From: Stappia sp. TSB10P1A
GTDB taxonomy: Bacteria; Pseudomonadota; Alphaproteobacteria; Rhizobiales; Stappiaceae
NCBI RefSeq assembly: GCF_900185725.1
Contig: NZ_FYAU01000026.1
Span: 124,001-188,000, forward strand
DNA length: 64,000 nucleotides
Direction of reading: 5' to 3'
The position numbers and the translations under genes are program-made. The notes beneath the pieces are model-generated. The model worked only from the letters and a program-made list of their open reading frames with translations. It was not told where the DNA came from and made no database searches. Below are positions 16,443 through 24,523 of the stretch, piece after piece; position 1 is the first letter of the stretch, and each line of letters opens with the position of its first letter.

Positions 16443-17471
16443 TTACGAGCGGTCCTGGGGCAGGACGAGAAGGTCGCCGGCATCGATGCGCAGGCGCACG
16501 CTGTCGCCCGGACGCGGCGCCTGCCGGCCCGGATGGGTGGCGAACAGCGTCTCGCCCGTGACGCCGGCAAGGCCGATGCGGTAGTGGCCGCCGGAAAAGG
16601 CGACGGTCTCGACCGTGCCCGACAGCGGGCCCGCCTCGTCGAGATGCACGTCCTCGGCGCGCACGAAGACCTCGGCGTCGGAGGTGCCGGCCGCAAGCGG
16701 CAGGCGGCCGCCGGGCAGGATCAGGTGGCCGTCGGCGATGGTACCGGGGAGCGGCATCGCATTGCCGATGAAGCGGGCGACGAAGGACGAGACCGGCTCG
16801 CGGTAGAGCTCCTCCGGCCGGCCGACCTGCTGCATCACCCCCTGCGACATGACGGCGATGCGGTCGGCGATCGCCAGCGCCTCGGCCTGGTCATGGGTGA
16901 CGAAGACGGCGGTGATGCGGAACTGCCGCAGCATGGCGGCAAGCTCGTCGCGCAGGCTGTCGCGCAGCGCCGCGTCCAGCGCCGACAGCGGCTCGTCGAG
17001 CAGCAGGATGCGCGGGCGCGGCGCCATGGCGCGGGCGAGCGCCACGCGCTGACGCTGGCCGCCGGACAGCGCGGTGACCGCCCGCTCGGCATAGTCGCCG
17101 AGCCGGCACAGGGCCAGCACCTCGTCGACGCGCTGCTCGCGCTCGGCCCTCGGCACCTTCCGCACCTTGAGGCCGTAGCCGATATTGGCCCGGACCGACA
17201 TGTTGGGGAACAGGGCGTAGGACTGGAACACCATGCCGACATTGCGGCGCTCGACGGCAAGACGGGTCACGTCCTCGTCGTCGAAGCGCACTTGCGTGCC
17301 GGCGTCCGGCGTCTCCAGCCCGGCGATGATGCGCAGCAGCGTGGTCTTGCCGCAGCCCGAGGGGCCGAGCAGCGACAGGATCTCGCCCTCGCCGACGGTG
17401 AGGTCGGTCGGCAGCAGGGCGCGGGTGCCGTCGGGATAGGTCTTGCTGGCGTTGCGGATGGTCAGCGTCAT
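16443..17471 (-). CDS. ABC transporter ATP-binding protein of the LacI-led operon
   Basis: A 342-residue ATPase with Walker A GPSGCGKTT, Q-loop FQSYALFPNM, signature LSGGQRQRVA, Walker B ILLLDEPLSALD, switch VTHDQAEA and a C-terminal TOBE domain. The start at 17471 overlaps the upstream permease gene by four bases (ATGA). It belongs to the Fe3+/polyamine/phosphonate (Fbp/Pot/Phn) branch and would energise the two single-domain permeases upstream. Confidence 0.92.
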   Translation of the reverse strand: MTLTIRNASKTYPDGTRALLPTDLTVGEGEILSLLGPSGCGKTTLLRIIAGLETPDAGTQVRFDDEDVTRLAVERRNVGMVFQSYALFPNMSVRANIGYGLKVRKVPRAEREQRVDEVLALCRLGDYAERAVTALSGGQRQRVALARAMAPRPRILLLDEPLSALDAALRDSLRDELAAMLRQFRITAVFVTHDQAEALAIADRIAVMSQGVMQQVGRPEELYREPVSSFVARFIGNAMPLPGTIADGHLILPGGRLPLAAGTSDAEVFVRAEDVHLDEAGPLSGTVETVAFSGGHYRIGLAGVTGETLFATHPGRQAPRPGDSVRLRIDAGDLLVLPQDRS

Positions 17472-18259
17472 CGGGAAATCCTCTGTGCCCTGTCGGTGGC
17501 CCACTGCATCGCCATCAGCAGCGGCACGATCATCACGAAGAAGACCAGCGTGTAGGCCGAGGCGATCTCCAGGCGCATCGAGGCGTAGCTGTCGGCAAGG
17601 CCCACGGGCAGCGTCTTCAGATAGGGGGTGTGCAGCATCCAGGTCAGGTTGAACTCGCCGATCGACAGCGTGACCACGGTCAGCGCGCCGGCGAGAATGC
17701 CCGGCATGGCATTGGGCACGACGATGGTGCGGAAGCGCGTCACCGTCGAAGCGCCCAGCGTCGCGGCGCTCTCCTCCAGCGATTTCAGGTCCATCGCCAT
17801 CAGCACGGCCAGCACCGAGCGCACCATGAAGGGCAGCGTGTAGAGCACGTGGCCGACCAGGATGAAGGTCCAGGAGGTGCGGAAGCCGGTCATCGAGCCG
17901 TAGAGCTGCAAAAGCGCCAGCGCCAGGGCAAGGCCCGGCACCGCCAGCGGCAGCGAGATGAACTCCTCGAGGATGCGCGACAGGCGGCCGGGGTTCTTGG
18001 CCAGCGCATAGGCCGCCGGCACGCCGATCACCAGCGTCACGCCAAGGCAGGCGACCGCAAGGCCCATCGACAGCAGGATACTGTCGGCATAGAGCCGCCA
18101 GACCTCGCCGACCCAGCGCAGGGTGAAGCCCGAGGACAGGCCGCGGAAATAGTTGACGGTGAGACCGGCAAGGATCGACTGGATCGCCGGAACGATGAGG
18201 AAGGCCGCCGTCAGCAGGGTGACGGCAAGCTGCAGGAGGCGGGGAAGGGTCAGGCGCAT
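17468..18259 (-). CDS. ABC transporter permease (second) of the LacI-led operon
   Basis: A 263-residue permease with about six spans and the EAA loop EESAATLGASTVTRFRTIVVP near residues 165-185. It starts 4 bases after its partner permease ends and overlaps the ATPase gene. The earlier in-frame start at 18331 would lie inside the partner gene and encodes a cysteine-rich, unlikely leader, so 18259 was chosen. Confidence 0.9.
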   Translation of the reverse strand: MRLTLPRLLQLAVTLLTAAFLIVPAIQSILAGLTVNYFRGLSSGFTLRWVGEVWRLYADSILLSMGLAVACLGVTLVIGVPAAYALAKNPGRLSRILEEFISLPLAVPGLALALALLQLYGSMTGFRTSWTFILVGHVLYTLPFMVRSVLAVLMAMDLKSLEESAATLGASTVTRFRTIVVPNAMPGILAGALTVVTLSIGEFNLTWMLHTPYLKTLPVGLADSYASMRLEIASAYTLVFFVMIVPLLMAMQWATDRAQRISR

Positions 18260-18263
18260 CGCA

Positions 18264-19067
18264 TCAGCCCCCCGCCGCGACGGTGGCACCGGCGAAACTG
18301 CGCGCCAGCAGCAACAGCACCCAGGTGGCAAGGCCGAGCAGCACGGACAGGGCCGCCGCCATGGCGATGTTCGCCGACAGGGTGAACTCGGTGTAGATCA
18401 CCATCGGCAGCACGTCGATATCGGTCGCCAGCGTGAAGGCGGTGCCGAAGGCGCCCATGGCGGTGGCGAAGGCGATCGCCCCGGCGGCGACCAGCGAGGG
18501 CGCAAGACCCGGCAGGATCACGTCGAAGACGACACGGTAGGGCGAGGCGCCGAGCGTGCGCGCGGCTTCCTCCAGCGCCGGATCGAGCTTCTCCGTCGCC
18601 GCCATCACCGTCAGCAGCACGCGCGGGATCGAGAAGTAGAGATAGCCGAGGAACAGGCCGAGCAGCGAATAGGCGAAGACCACATGGCCCGGCAGCAGCG
18701 TGTTGAACAGGCCCTGGCGTCCGCCCAGCAGGATGATCAGGAAGCCGACCACCACACCGGGAAAGGCGAGCGGCAGCGTCAGCACCGACAGCAGCGCGCC
18801 GCGGCCGGGGAAGCGGTTGCGGGCGAGGAACAGCCCCGCCGTCGTCGAGATGGCGAGCGCCACGACGCTCACCGCCAGCGAGACGAGCACCGTCTGCAGC
18901 AGGGTCTGGAGATAGCGCGGCGTCTGCAGGATCTGCAGATAGATGCCCCAGCCCTCGGTCCCCTCGCTCGAGGCCATTACCAGCCGCACCAGGGGCAGGG
19001 CGAGAAAGGCGAGCGAGAAGACGGCGAGCGGCAGCAGGCACAGGCCGATGAAGGTCCGGTTGGCCAT
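18264..19067 (-). CDS. ABC transporter permease (first) of the LacI-led operon
   Basis: A 267-residue permease beginning MANRTFIGLCLLPLAVFSLA, six hydrophobic spans, EAA loop EEAARTLGASPYRVVFDVILP near 172-192. It follows the binding-protein gene after 104 bases that contain a strong hairpin. With 17468-18259 it forms the channel. Confidence 0.9.
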   Translation of the reverse strand: MANRTFIGLCLLPLAVFSLAFLALPLVRLVMASSEGTEGWGIYLQILQTPRYLQTLLQTVLVSLAVSVVALAISTTAGLFLARNRFPGRGALLSVLTLPLAFPGVVVGFLIILLGGRQGLFNTLLPGHVVFAYSLLGLFLGYLYFSIPRVLLTVMAATEKLDPALEEAARTLGASPYRVVFDVILPGLAPSLVAAGAIAFATAMGAFGTAFTLATDIDVLPMVIYTEFTLSANIAMAAALSVLLGLATWVLLLLARSFAGATVAAGG

Positions 19068-19126
19068 GGCGATCCTTCGTCATGTTCGTCGGGGGTGGTC
19101 CCGCGGGGCGTGGGCATTGTGGCGAA

Positions 19127-19154
19127 GGCGGGCGCGCGGCGAGGCGCGCCCGCC
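19127..19154 (-). promoter_or_regulatory. Intra-operon hairpin after the binding-protein gene
   Basis: A perfect 11-bp GC-only inverted repeat (19127-19137 with 19144-19154), 6-base loop, no T-run, in the gap between binding-protein and permease genes. Its likely role is differential expression within the operon. Confidence 0.55.
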
Positions 19155-19171
19155 CCCGGAGGACGGCGGCG

Positions 19172-20167
19172 TTACTTGACTTCGTTCAGGTAACGCTCGC
19201 CGAACATGGCCTGCGCCTTTTCCATCTCGGCATAGTCGACCGCGACGGCCCGCTCGTAATCGGAGGCGGGCAGGAACTTCGCCGCGACCTCGGCCGGCAG
19301 CTCGACCGGACGGGCCGGCTGCAGATAGGCGTTGGTCCAGATCGCCTGACCTTCGTCGGAGAGGACGAAGTCGAGCACCTTCTTGCCCGTCTCCTCATGC
19401 GGCGCGCCGGCGACCAGGCCCATCACGTAAGGAACGCGGACCGAGCCCTCGCAGGGCAGGACGAACTCGAAATTGCCGTCCTCCTCGTATTTGCCGCGAT
19501 AGGCGTTGAAGTCGTAGTCGAACAGGATCGGGATCTCGCCGGAGACGACGCGGGCGAAGGAGGTCTGCTTGGGGACCATCGGCGCGTTCTGCGCCAGCTC
19601 CTTGAAGAACTCGATCGCCGGATCGAAATTCGTCAGGTCGCCGCCGAAGGCAAGGTTCACGGCCACCGCGCCGGCATAGCCGACAAAGGCCGAGGACGGG
19701 TCGAGATAGCCGACCATACCGCGATATTCCGGCTTCTTCAGGTCGGCGAAGCACTGCGGCACCGGCGCGCCGGCCAGCGCGTCGACATTGACGAAAAGGC
19801 CGAGCGTGCCGTAGTGGACCGCGAACCAGCGCCCTTCCGGATCCTTCAGCCCGTCGGGGATCTCGTCGAAGCCGGCCGGCTTGTACGGCGTGACGACGCC
19901 CTCGTTGCCGGCCTTGATGCCGGTGGTGACGCCGAAATAGGCGACGTCGGCGACCGGGCTCGCCCGCTCCGCCAGCAACTGGCTGAGGGCCTGGCCCGAG
20001 TTCTTGTTGTCATGCGGCATCTTGACGCCGAGCTTCTCGTCGATCGCCTTCAGCATCGAGGCCCAGTCGGCCCATTGCGGCGGACAATTGTAGCAGACGG
20101 CGTCCTCGGCCTTTGCCGGCAAAATGGCGGCCATTGTCATTGCGGTTGCAACAAGCATATGTTTCAC
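19172..20167 (-). CDS. Periplasmic solute-binding protein of the LacI-led operon
   Basis: A 331-residue secreted protein. The chosen start is GTG at 20167, because AGGAG lies 8 bases upstream; ATG at 20158 is a weaker alternative. The signal peptide ends near ILPAKA, before the mature EDAVCYNCPPQWADW with two cysteines that could form a disulfide. Other parts, such as LGLFVNVDALAG and RVVSGEIPILFDYDFNAY, resemble Fe3+/phosphonate-type binding proteins. It is the second gene after lacI. The ligand is unknown; the phosphodiesterase at the operon end suggests an organophosphate. Confidence 0.85.
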   Translation of the reverse strand: MKHMLVATAMTMAAILPAKAEDAVCYNCPPQWADWASMLKAIDEKLGVKMPHDNKNSGQALSQLLAERASPVADVAYFGVTTGIKAGNEGVVTPYKPAGFDEIPDGLKDPEGRWFAVHYGTLGLFVNVDALAGAPVPQCFADLKKPEYRGMVGYLDPSSAFVGYAGAVAVNLAFGGDLTNFDPAIEFFKELAQNAPMVPKQTSFARVVSGEIPILFDYDFNAYRGKYEEDGNFEFVLPCEGSVRVPYVMGLVAGAPHEETGKKVLDFVLSDEGQAIWTNAYLQPARPVELPAEVAAKFLPASDYERAVAVDYAEMEKAQAMFGERYLNEVK

Positions 20168-20198
20168 GGTGGTGACTCCTGCGGTTACGTAGCTCGGG

Positions 20199-21263
20199 TT
20201 ACTGTCTCGGCGGCGGAGAAGTTGCCGCTTCTCCGCCGTCCATACTCTCCGGCGCCGGCGGCCCCAGACTGCCGCCCCGCCGGAAACTGAAAGTCCTGGC
20301 CGGATCCGGCCCCGCCGGCGGCGTCTCGCCGGCAAGCCGCGCCAGGACGGTTCGTGCCGCCCCCTCGCCCATCGCCCGCGGATCGGTCACCACGGTGGCA
20401 AGGTTAGGCTCCACCATCAGGCCGGTCGCGATGCCGTCGAAGCCGACGATCGACAGATCCTGCGGGATGCGCCTGCCAAGACCGCGGGCCGCCTGCATGG
20501 CCGCGAGCGCCAGATAGTCGTTCGAGGCGAAAATGCCGGTGATGTCGCGGTTGGCGGACAAGAGCGCGCGCAGCAGCTCCAGGAGCTGGCCCTCCTGCTC
20601 GGCGATCTCCAAGAGCACCGGCTGCGCCATGCCGAGCGCCGCGCAGGCCTCGGCGAAGCCCTCGAAGCGCTCGCGCGAGCGGTCCGAGCGGCCGAACTCC
20701 AGCGCCAGGAAACCGGTATGCCGGTGCCCGAGGGCGGCGAACTCGCCGGCGACCCTCGCCGCCGCCGCCCGGTTGTCGACCGACCAGGCGGGAAAGCCCC
20801 GGCAGGCCCGGTTGTAGACCAGCGCGCAGGGCACGCCCCGCGCCCGCACCTGCTCCAGCCCCTCGCTGTCCTCGACATTGCTGACCGTGACGATCAGCCC
20901 GTCGACCTGCTTGGCGAGCAGGGTGCGAATCGCCCGGCTCTCCAGCTCGGGATCGTAGTCGGAACAGGCGAGGATGAGCTGATAGCCGGCGCGGTTGGCC
21001 TCCGCCTGCGCCGCCTGCACCACATCGGCGAACACCGGATTGGCGAGCGAGGGCACGACGCAGCCGAGGGTGCGGGTGGTGCTGCTCTGCAGCGAGCGCC
21101 CGAGATCGCTGAATTCGAAGCCGAGTTCGGCGGCGGCGGCAAGCACCTTCCGGCGCGTCTTCTCGCTGGCCGGCCCCCGACCATTGAGGACGCGGCTGGC
21201 CGTCGCGACGCCGCAAGCGGCGCGCTCTGCCACATCCTTGATCGTCGGTGGTCGAATTTTCAC
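20199..21263 (-). CDS. LacI-family transcriptional regulator
   Basis: A 354-residue repressor: N-terminal helix-turn-helix (TIKDVAERAACGVATASRVLNG, residues 7-28, with an unusual Cys-Gly in the turn), hinge helix, and a periplasmic-binding-protein-like effector domain (LGCVVPSLANPVFADVVQAA; GIFASNDYLALAAMQAA; LSIVGFDG). The start is GTG with GGGAGG a few bases upstream. The gene leads the importer/phosphodiesterase operon, and a perfect 24-bp palindrome lies 48 bases upstream, so it probably represses its own operon until the transported ligand binds. Confidence 0.93.
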   Translation of the reverse strand: MKIRPPTIKDVAERAACGVATASRVLNGRGPASEKTRRKVLAAAAELGFEFSDLGRSLQSSTTRTLGCVVPSLANPVFADVVQAAQAEANRAGYQLILACSDYDPELESRAIRTLLAKQVDGLIVTVSNVEDSEGLEQVRARGVPCALVYNRACRGFPAWSVDNRAAAARVAGEFAALGHRHTGFLALEFGRSDRSRERFEGFAEACAALGMAQPVLLEIAEQEGQLLELLRALLSANRDITGIFASNDYLALAAMQAARGLGRRIPQDLSIVGFDGIATGLMVEPNLATVVTDPRAMGEGAARTVLARLAGETPPAGPDPARTFSFRRGGSLGPPAPESMDGGEAATSPPPRQ

Positions 21264-21310
21264 CAGTCCCTCCCAAGCCGGCTACGGACAGTAGAATACC
21301 GCCGAAATCC

Positions 21311-21334
21311 GAAAATGGAAACGTTTCCATTTTC
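21311..21334. promoter_or_regulatory. LacI-family operator, 24-bp perfect palindrome
   Basis: The sequence is exactly self-complementary, with centre TGGAAACGTTTCCA and flanking GAAAA/TTTTC. The central CG and AAACGTTT core are the LacI/GalR operator hallmark. It lies upstream of the lacI-type gene, consistent with autoregulation. Confidence 0.85.
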
Positions 21335-21480
21335 ATTTACACCGGGTCGATGTCAGTTTGATGAAGGCAGCCCCTGCCCAAGGGAGAGGCAGAGCGGCAC
21401 GCGGCAAGCGCCCGCGCGGCGATGGCGCCTGCCCGATCAAGGCCTTGGCGGATTTCCGGAGGGCGGATGCCGGAGCCCGC

Positions 21481-21498
21481 CTAGGATCAGGACCCTGG
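21481..21498. repeat. Diverged copy of the 4091-4108 palindrome
   Basis: CTAGGATCAGGACCCTGG differs from the perfect palindrome at 4091-4108 at two positions. It is in an intergenic spacer, which suggests a small dispersed palindromic element. Confidence 0.45.
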
Positions 21499-21508
21499 CC
21501 TGCGGCGC

Positions 21509-21542
21509 CAAAAAAATGGCGCCGTCCGGGGACGGCGCCATC
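21509..21542 (-). terminator. Rho-independent terminator of the Fbp-type importer operon
   Basis: A perfect 12-bp stem (21530-21541 with 21516-21527) with a 2-base loop is followed, on the minus strand, by a run of seven T (21516-21510). It lies 45 bases after the ATPase stop and is the clearest intrinsic terminator in the window. Confidence 0.93.
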
Positions 21543-21586
21543 ATCCGGGTCTGTCGTCAGTGTCGTCCGGCGAAAGACGCCGAGCC

Positions 21587-22684
21587 TCAGCGGGTCAGAA
21601 CCACCCCCTGGCCCGGCACCACGCGCAAGGCAACCTCGGTGCCGGCGGCGCGCCGATCGCCGCCGCGCCGGTGCACCTCGTCGACCAGCAGCGACCGCCC
21701 GCCCACCTCGACGAAGTAGCGGATCGTGTCGCCGAGGAACTCGCTGCCGGCAATCGTGCCGGCAAGCTCGCCGCCGCCGTCATCGGCGAATTCCAGTCCG
21801 CGCGGCCGCAGCACGAAGCTCGCCTCGCCCTCACCATGCGATCCCTGCAAGGGGATCGCCGAGCGCTCGTCGAGCACGAAGCGGCAGGCGCCGTCCCGCA
21901 CGATCACCCGGCCGTCGAGGATGTTGGCGGTGCCGAGGAACCGGGCGACGAAGCTGTTGGCCGGCTGGTCATAGACATGGTCCGGCTCGCCGACCTGCTG
22001 CACCACGCCGTCCGACAGAACCGCGATCCGGTCGCAGATCGTGTTGGCTTCCTCCTGGTCGTGGGTGACGAAGATCGTGGTGATGCCGAGCCGCCGCTGC
22101 AGCGCCAGCAGGTCCTGGCGCATCTGGACGCGCAGGTTGGCGTCGAGATTGGACAGCGGCTCGTCGAGCAGCAGCACCTTCGGCTCGATCACCACGGTGC
22201 GGGCCAGCGCCACGCGCTGCTGCTGGCCGCCCGAAAGCTGGGACGGGTAGCGGTCGGCATAGGCGTCGAGCCCGACCAGTTCCAGCGCCTCGCGCACCCG
22301 GCGGCGGATCTCCTCCGCCGGGCGCCGCCGCTCCTCCAGCCCATAGGCAACGTTCTGGCGAACGGTCATGTGCGGCCACAGCGCATAGCTCTGGAACACC
22401 ATGCCGACATCGCGCTTCCACGGCTGCAAGCCGATGACGTTGCGCTCGCCGAGCAGGATCTCGCCGCTGGGCCGTGGCCCGAAGCCGGCGATCGCCCGCA
22501 GCAGCGTCGACTTGCCGGAGCCGGAGGGGCCGAGGAAGGCGAAGAACTCGCCGGCGCCGATATCGAGGTCGATGCCCTTCAGCACCTTGGTGGTGCCGAA
22601 GGACAGGGTCAGGTTGCGGATGCGGATCGGCGTCGCCTCGCCCATCGCAAGGGGCTGACCGCTGGTTTCAATCGCTTGAAGCAT
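21587..22684 (-). CDS. Fbp-type ABC transporter ATP-binding protein
   Basis: A 365-residue ATPase: Walker A GPSGSGKST, Q-loop FQSYALWPHMTVRQNVAYGL, signature LSGGQQQRVA, Walker B VLLLDEPLSNLD, switch VTHDQEEA, C-terminal TOBE domain from about 270. The start at 22684 has AGGGAG 7 bases upstream; the ATG at 22702 overlaps the permease stop and lacks a ribosome site. It is the third gene of binding protein - double permease - ATPase and is followed by a strong terminator. Confidence 0.92.
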   Translation of the reverse strand: MLQAIETSGQPLAMGEATPIRIRNLTLSFGTTKVLKGIDLDIGAGEFFAFLGPSGSGKSTLLRAIAGFGPRPSGEILLGERNVIGLQPWKRDVGMVFQSYALWPHMTVRQNVAYGLEERRRPAEEIRRRVREALELVGLDAYADRYPSQLSGGQQQRVALARTVVIEPKVLLLDEPLSNLDANLRVQMRQDLLALQRRLGITTIFVTHDQEEANTICDRIAVLSDGVVQQVGEPDHVYDQPANSFVARFLGTANILDGRVIVRDGACRFVLDERSAIPLQGSHGEGEASFVLRPRGLEFADDGGGELAGTIAGSEFLGDTIRYFVEVGGRSLLVDEVHRRGGDRRAAGTEVALRVVPGQGVVLTR

Positions 22685-22698
22685 GGCTGTGCTCCCTG

Positions 22699-24429
22699 TC
22701 AATGCGAGCCGGCGGACGCGGATTGCTCCCGTCGCGCCTTCTCAACGAGGTGTTGGGCGAAGTAGGTGGCAAGGCCGACGATCACGACCGTGATCACGCC
22801 GAGGGCCGCACCGGGACCGCGTCCCGCCGCCGACTGCATGAACAGGTAGAGGCCGTAGGCGAGCGGCGCGTCGCTTTCCCGCGCCACCAGCATGATCGTC
22901 GCCGACAGTTCGACGGCGGCGGTGGCGAAGCTGGTGACGAAGCCGGCGACGAGACCGGCCGCCATCAGCGGCAGCACGATCCTGCGCACCGTGCGCACCT
23001 TCGGGGCGCCGAGGTTTTCCGAGGCCTCCTCCAGCGACGGGCTCACCTGTTGCAGCGCCGCCGAACAGGAGCGCAGCGCGTATGGCAGCCGCCGTGTCGC
23101 CAGCGCGATGACGATGATGCCCCACCAGGTGGCGAGCGGCGCGCCGGTGAACGGCATGTCGACGCTGTAGAACAGGCGCAGATAGCCGATGCCGAGCACG
23201 ACGCCGGGCACCGCCAGCGCCGCCATGGCGATATAGTCCAGCCACTTGCGCCCGATCAGCGTCGTGCGCGCGGCGAGATAGGCAATGGCGGTGCCGAGCA
23301 GCACGTCGATCAGCGCGGCGATGCCGGCATAGATCAGGGTGTTCTTGATGAAGGGCCAGGCCTTGTTGACCGCCACCACGTAATGCTCGGTGGTGAAGCC
23401 GTCCGGCAGCACCGAGAACGACCACACCGTGCCGAGCGACAGCAGCAGCAGGCCGATATGCGGCGCCAGCACGATGGCCAGCAGCGCCAGCACCACGAGA
23501 TAGCAGCCCGCCGTCTCCAGCGCCCCGAGATCCCGCTTGGACAGGCCGCCACCGCCCTTCTGCGTGGTGGAATAGTCCTTGCCGCGCATCGCGCTGATCG
23601 ACACCCACATGGCGAAGATCGAACAGACGATGAGGATCACCGAGATCACGTAGCCCATCGGATCGGAGATGCCGACCGAGGAGATGCGCAGATAAGCCTG
23701 CGGCGCCAGCATGGTGTTGACGTTGAGCAGCAGGGGCGTGCCGAGATCGTCGAACACCTTGACGAAGACCAGCGAGGCGCCGGCGATATAGCCGGGCATG
23801 GCCAGCGGCAGGACGATGCGGCGGAACAGCCGCATGCCGTGCGAGCCGAGCATCTGCGCGGATTCCTCCATCGACCGGTCGATGTTGCGCAGGCTCGCCG
23901 ACAGATTGATCAGGATGAAGGGAAAGTAGTGGATCGACTGGACGAGGATCACCCCGTTCAGCCCCTCCATGAAGGGGATGGTGATGCCGAACCAGTCGCG
24001 CAGCAGCAGGTTGACGCTGCCATTGGCGCCGAACAGCAACTGCATCGCCACCGCGCCGATGAAGGGCGGCATGATCAGCGGCACGAAGCCGAGCGTCTGG
24101 ATCAGCACCGCGCCGCGGAAGTTGAAGCGCGAGGTGATATAGGCGAGCGGCAGCGCGAAGACGGTGGCGAGCACCACCGACATCGCCGCCACGTAGAAGG
24201 AATTGTAGAAGGCTTCCCGGAACAGGGCGCTGCGGAAGAAGTCCATGAAATTGGCGAGCGTCAGCTCGCCGCTGCCCGGATCGGTGAAGGCGACATAGAT
24301 CACCATCGCCACCGGCAGGATCAGGAAGGCGACAAGGAAGAGCAGGATACCGAGCGCCGCCGTCAGCGGCCCCCAGGATATGCGCTGCCCGAAACTTGCA
24401 CGCGGAAGGGCGGTCGACAGCGCGGCCAT
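22699..24429 (-). CDS. Fbp-type ABC transporter double permease
   Basis: A 576-residue protein that fuses two permease domains, as in FbpB and phosphonate-type systems. Each half has about six spans and its own EAA loop: EESAQMLGSHGMRLFRRIVLP (about 195-215) and EEASENLGAPKVRTVRRIVLP (about 480-500). GAGGAGG lies upstream of the ATG. One polypeptide therefore forms the whole channel. The binding protein upstream is paralogous to the sensor protein of the three-component regulator at 26-31 kb, so both probably see the same ligand. Confidence 0.92.
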   Translation of the reverse strand: MAALSTALPRASFGQRISWGPLTAALGILLFLVAFLILPVAMVIYVAFTDPGSGELTLANFMDFFRSALFREAFYNSFYVAAMSVVLATVFALPLAYITSRFNFRGAVLIQTLGFVPLIMPPFIGAVAMQLLFGANGSVNLLLRDWFGITIPFMEGLNGVILVQSIHYFPFILINLSASLRNIDRSMEESAQMLGSHGMRLFRRIVLPLAMPGYIAGASLVFVKVFDDLGTPLLLNVNTMLAPQAYLRISSVGISDPMGYVISVILIVCSIFAMWVSISAMRGKDYSTTQKGGGGLSKRDLGALETAGCYLVVLALLAIVLAPHIGLLLLSLGTVWSFSVLPDGFTTEHYVVAVNKAWPFIKNTLIYAGIAALIDVLLGTAIAYLAARTTLIGRKWLDYIAMAALAVPGVVLGIGYLRLFYSVDMPFTGAPLATWWGIIVIALATRRLPYALRSCSAALQQVSPSLEEASENLGAPKVRTVRRIVLPLMAAGLVAGFVTSFATAAVELSATIMLVARESDAPLAYGLYLFMQSAAGRGPGAALGVITVVIVGLATYFAQHLVEKARREQSASAGSH

Positions 24430-24478
24430 GCGCGGTCCTCCTCATCAACGAGCGGATTTTGGGAACAAGTGACGTGAG

Positions 24479-24509
24479 GGCGGGCGCCCCGGAGCCCGGG
24501 CCGCCCGCC
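24479..24509 (-). promoter_or_regulatory. Intra-operon hairpin after the Fbp-type binding-protein gene
   Basis: An 8-bp perfect GC arm pair (24479-24486 with 24502-24509), adjoined by a second short stem at 24510-24525 that reaches the stop codon of the binding-protein gene. No T-run. It is in the same position as hairpins in the other importer operons. Confidence 0.45.
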
Positions 24510-24523
24510 GACGCCGTCCGGCG

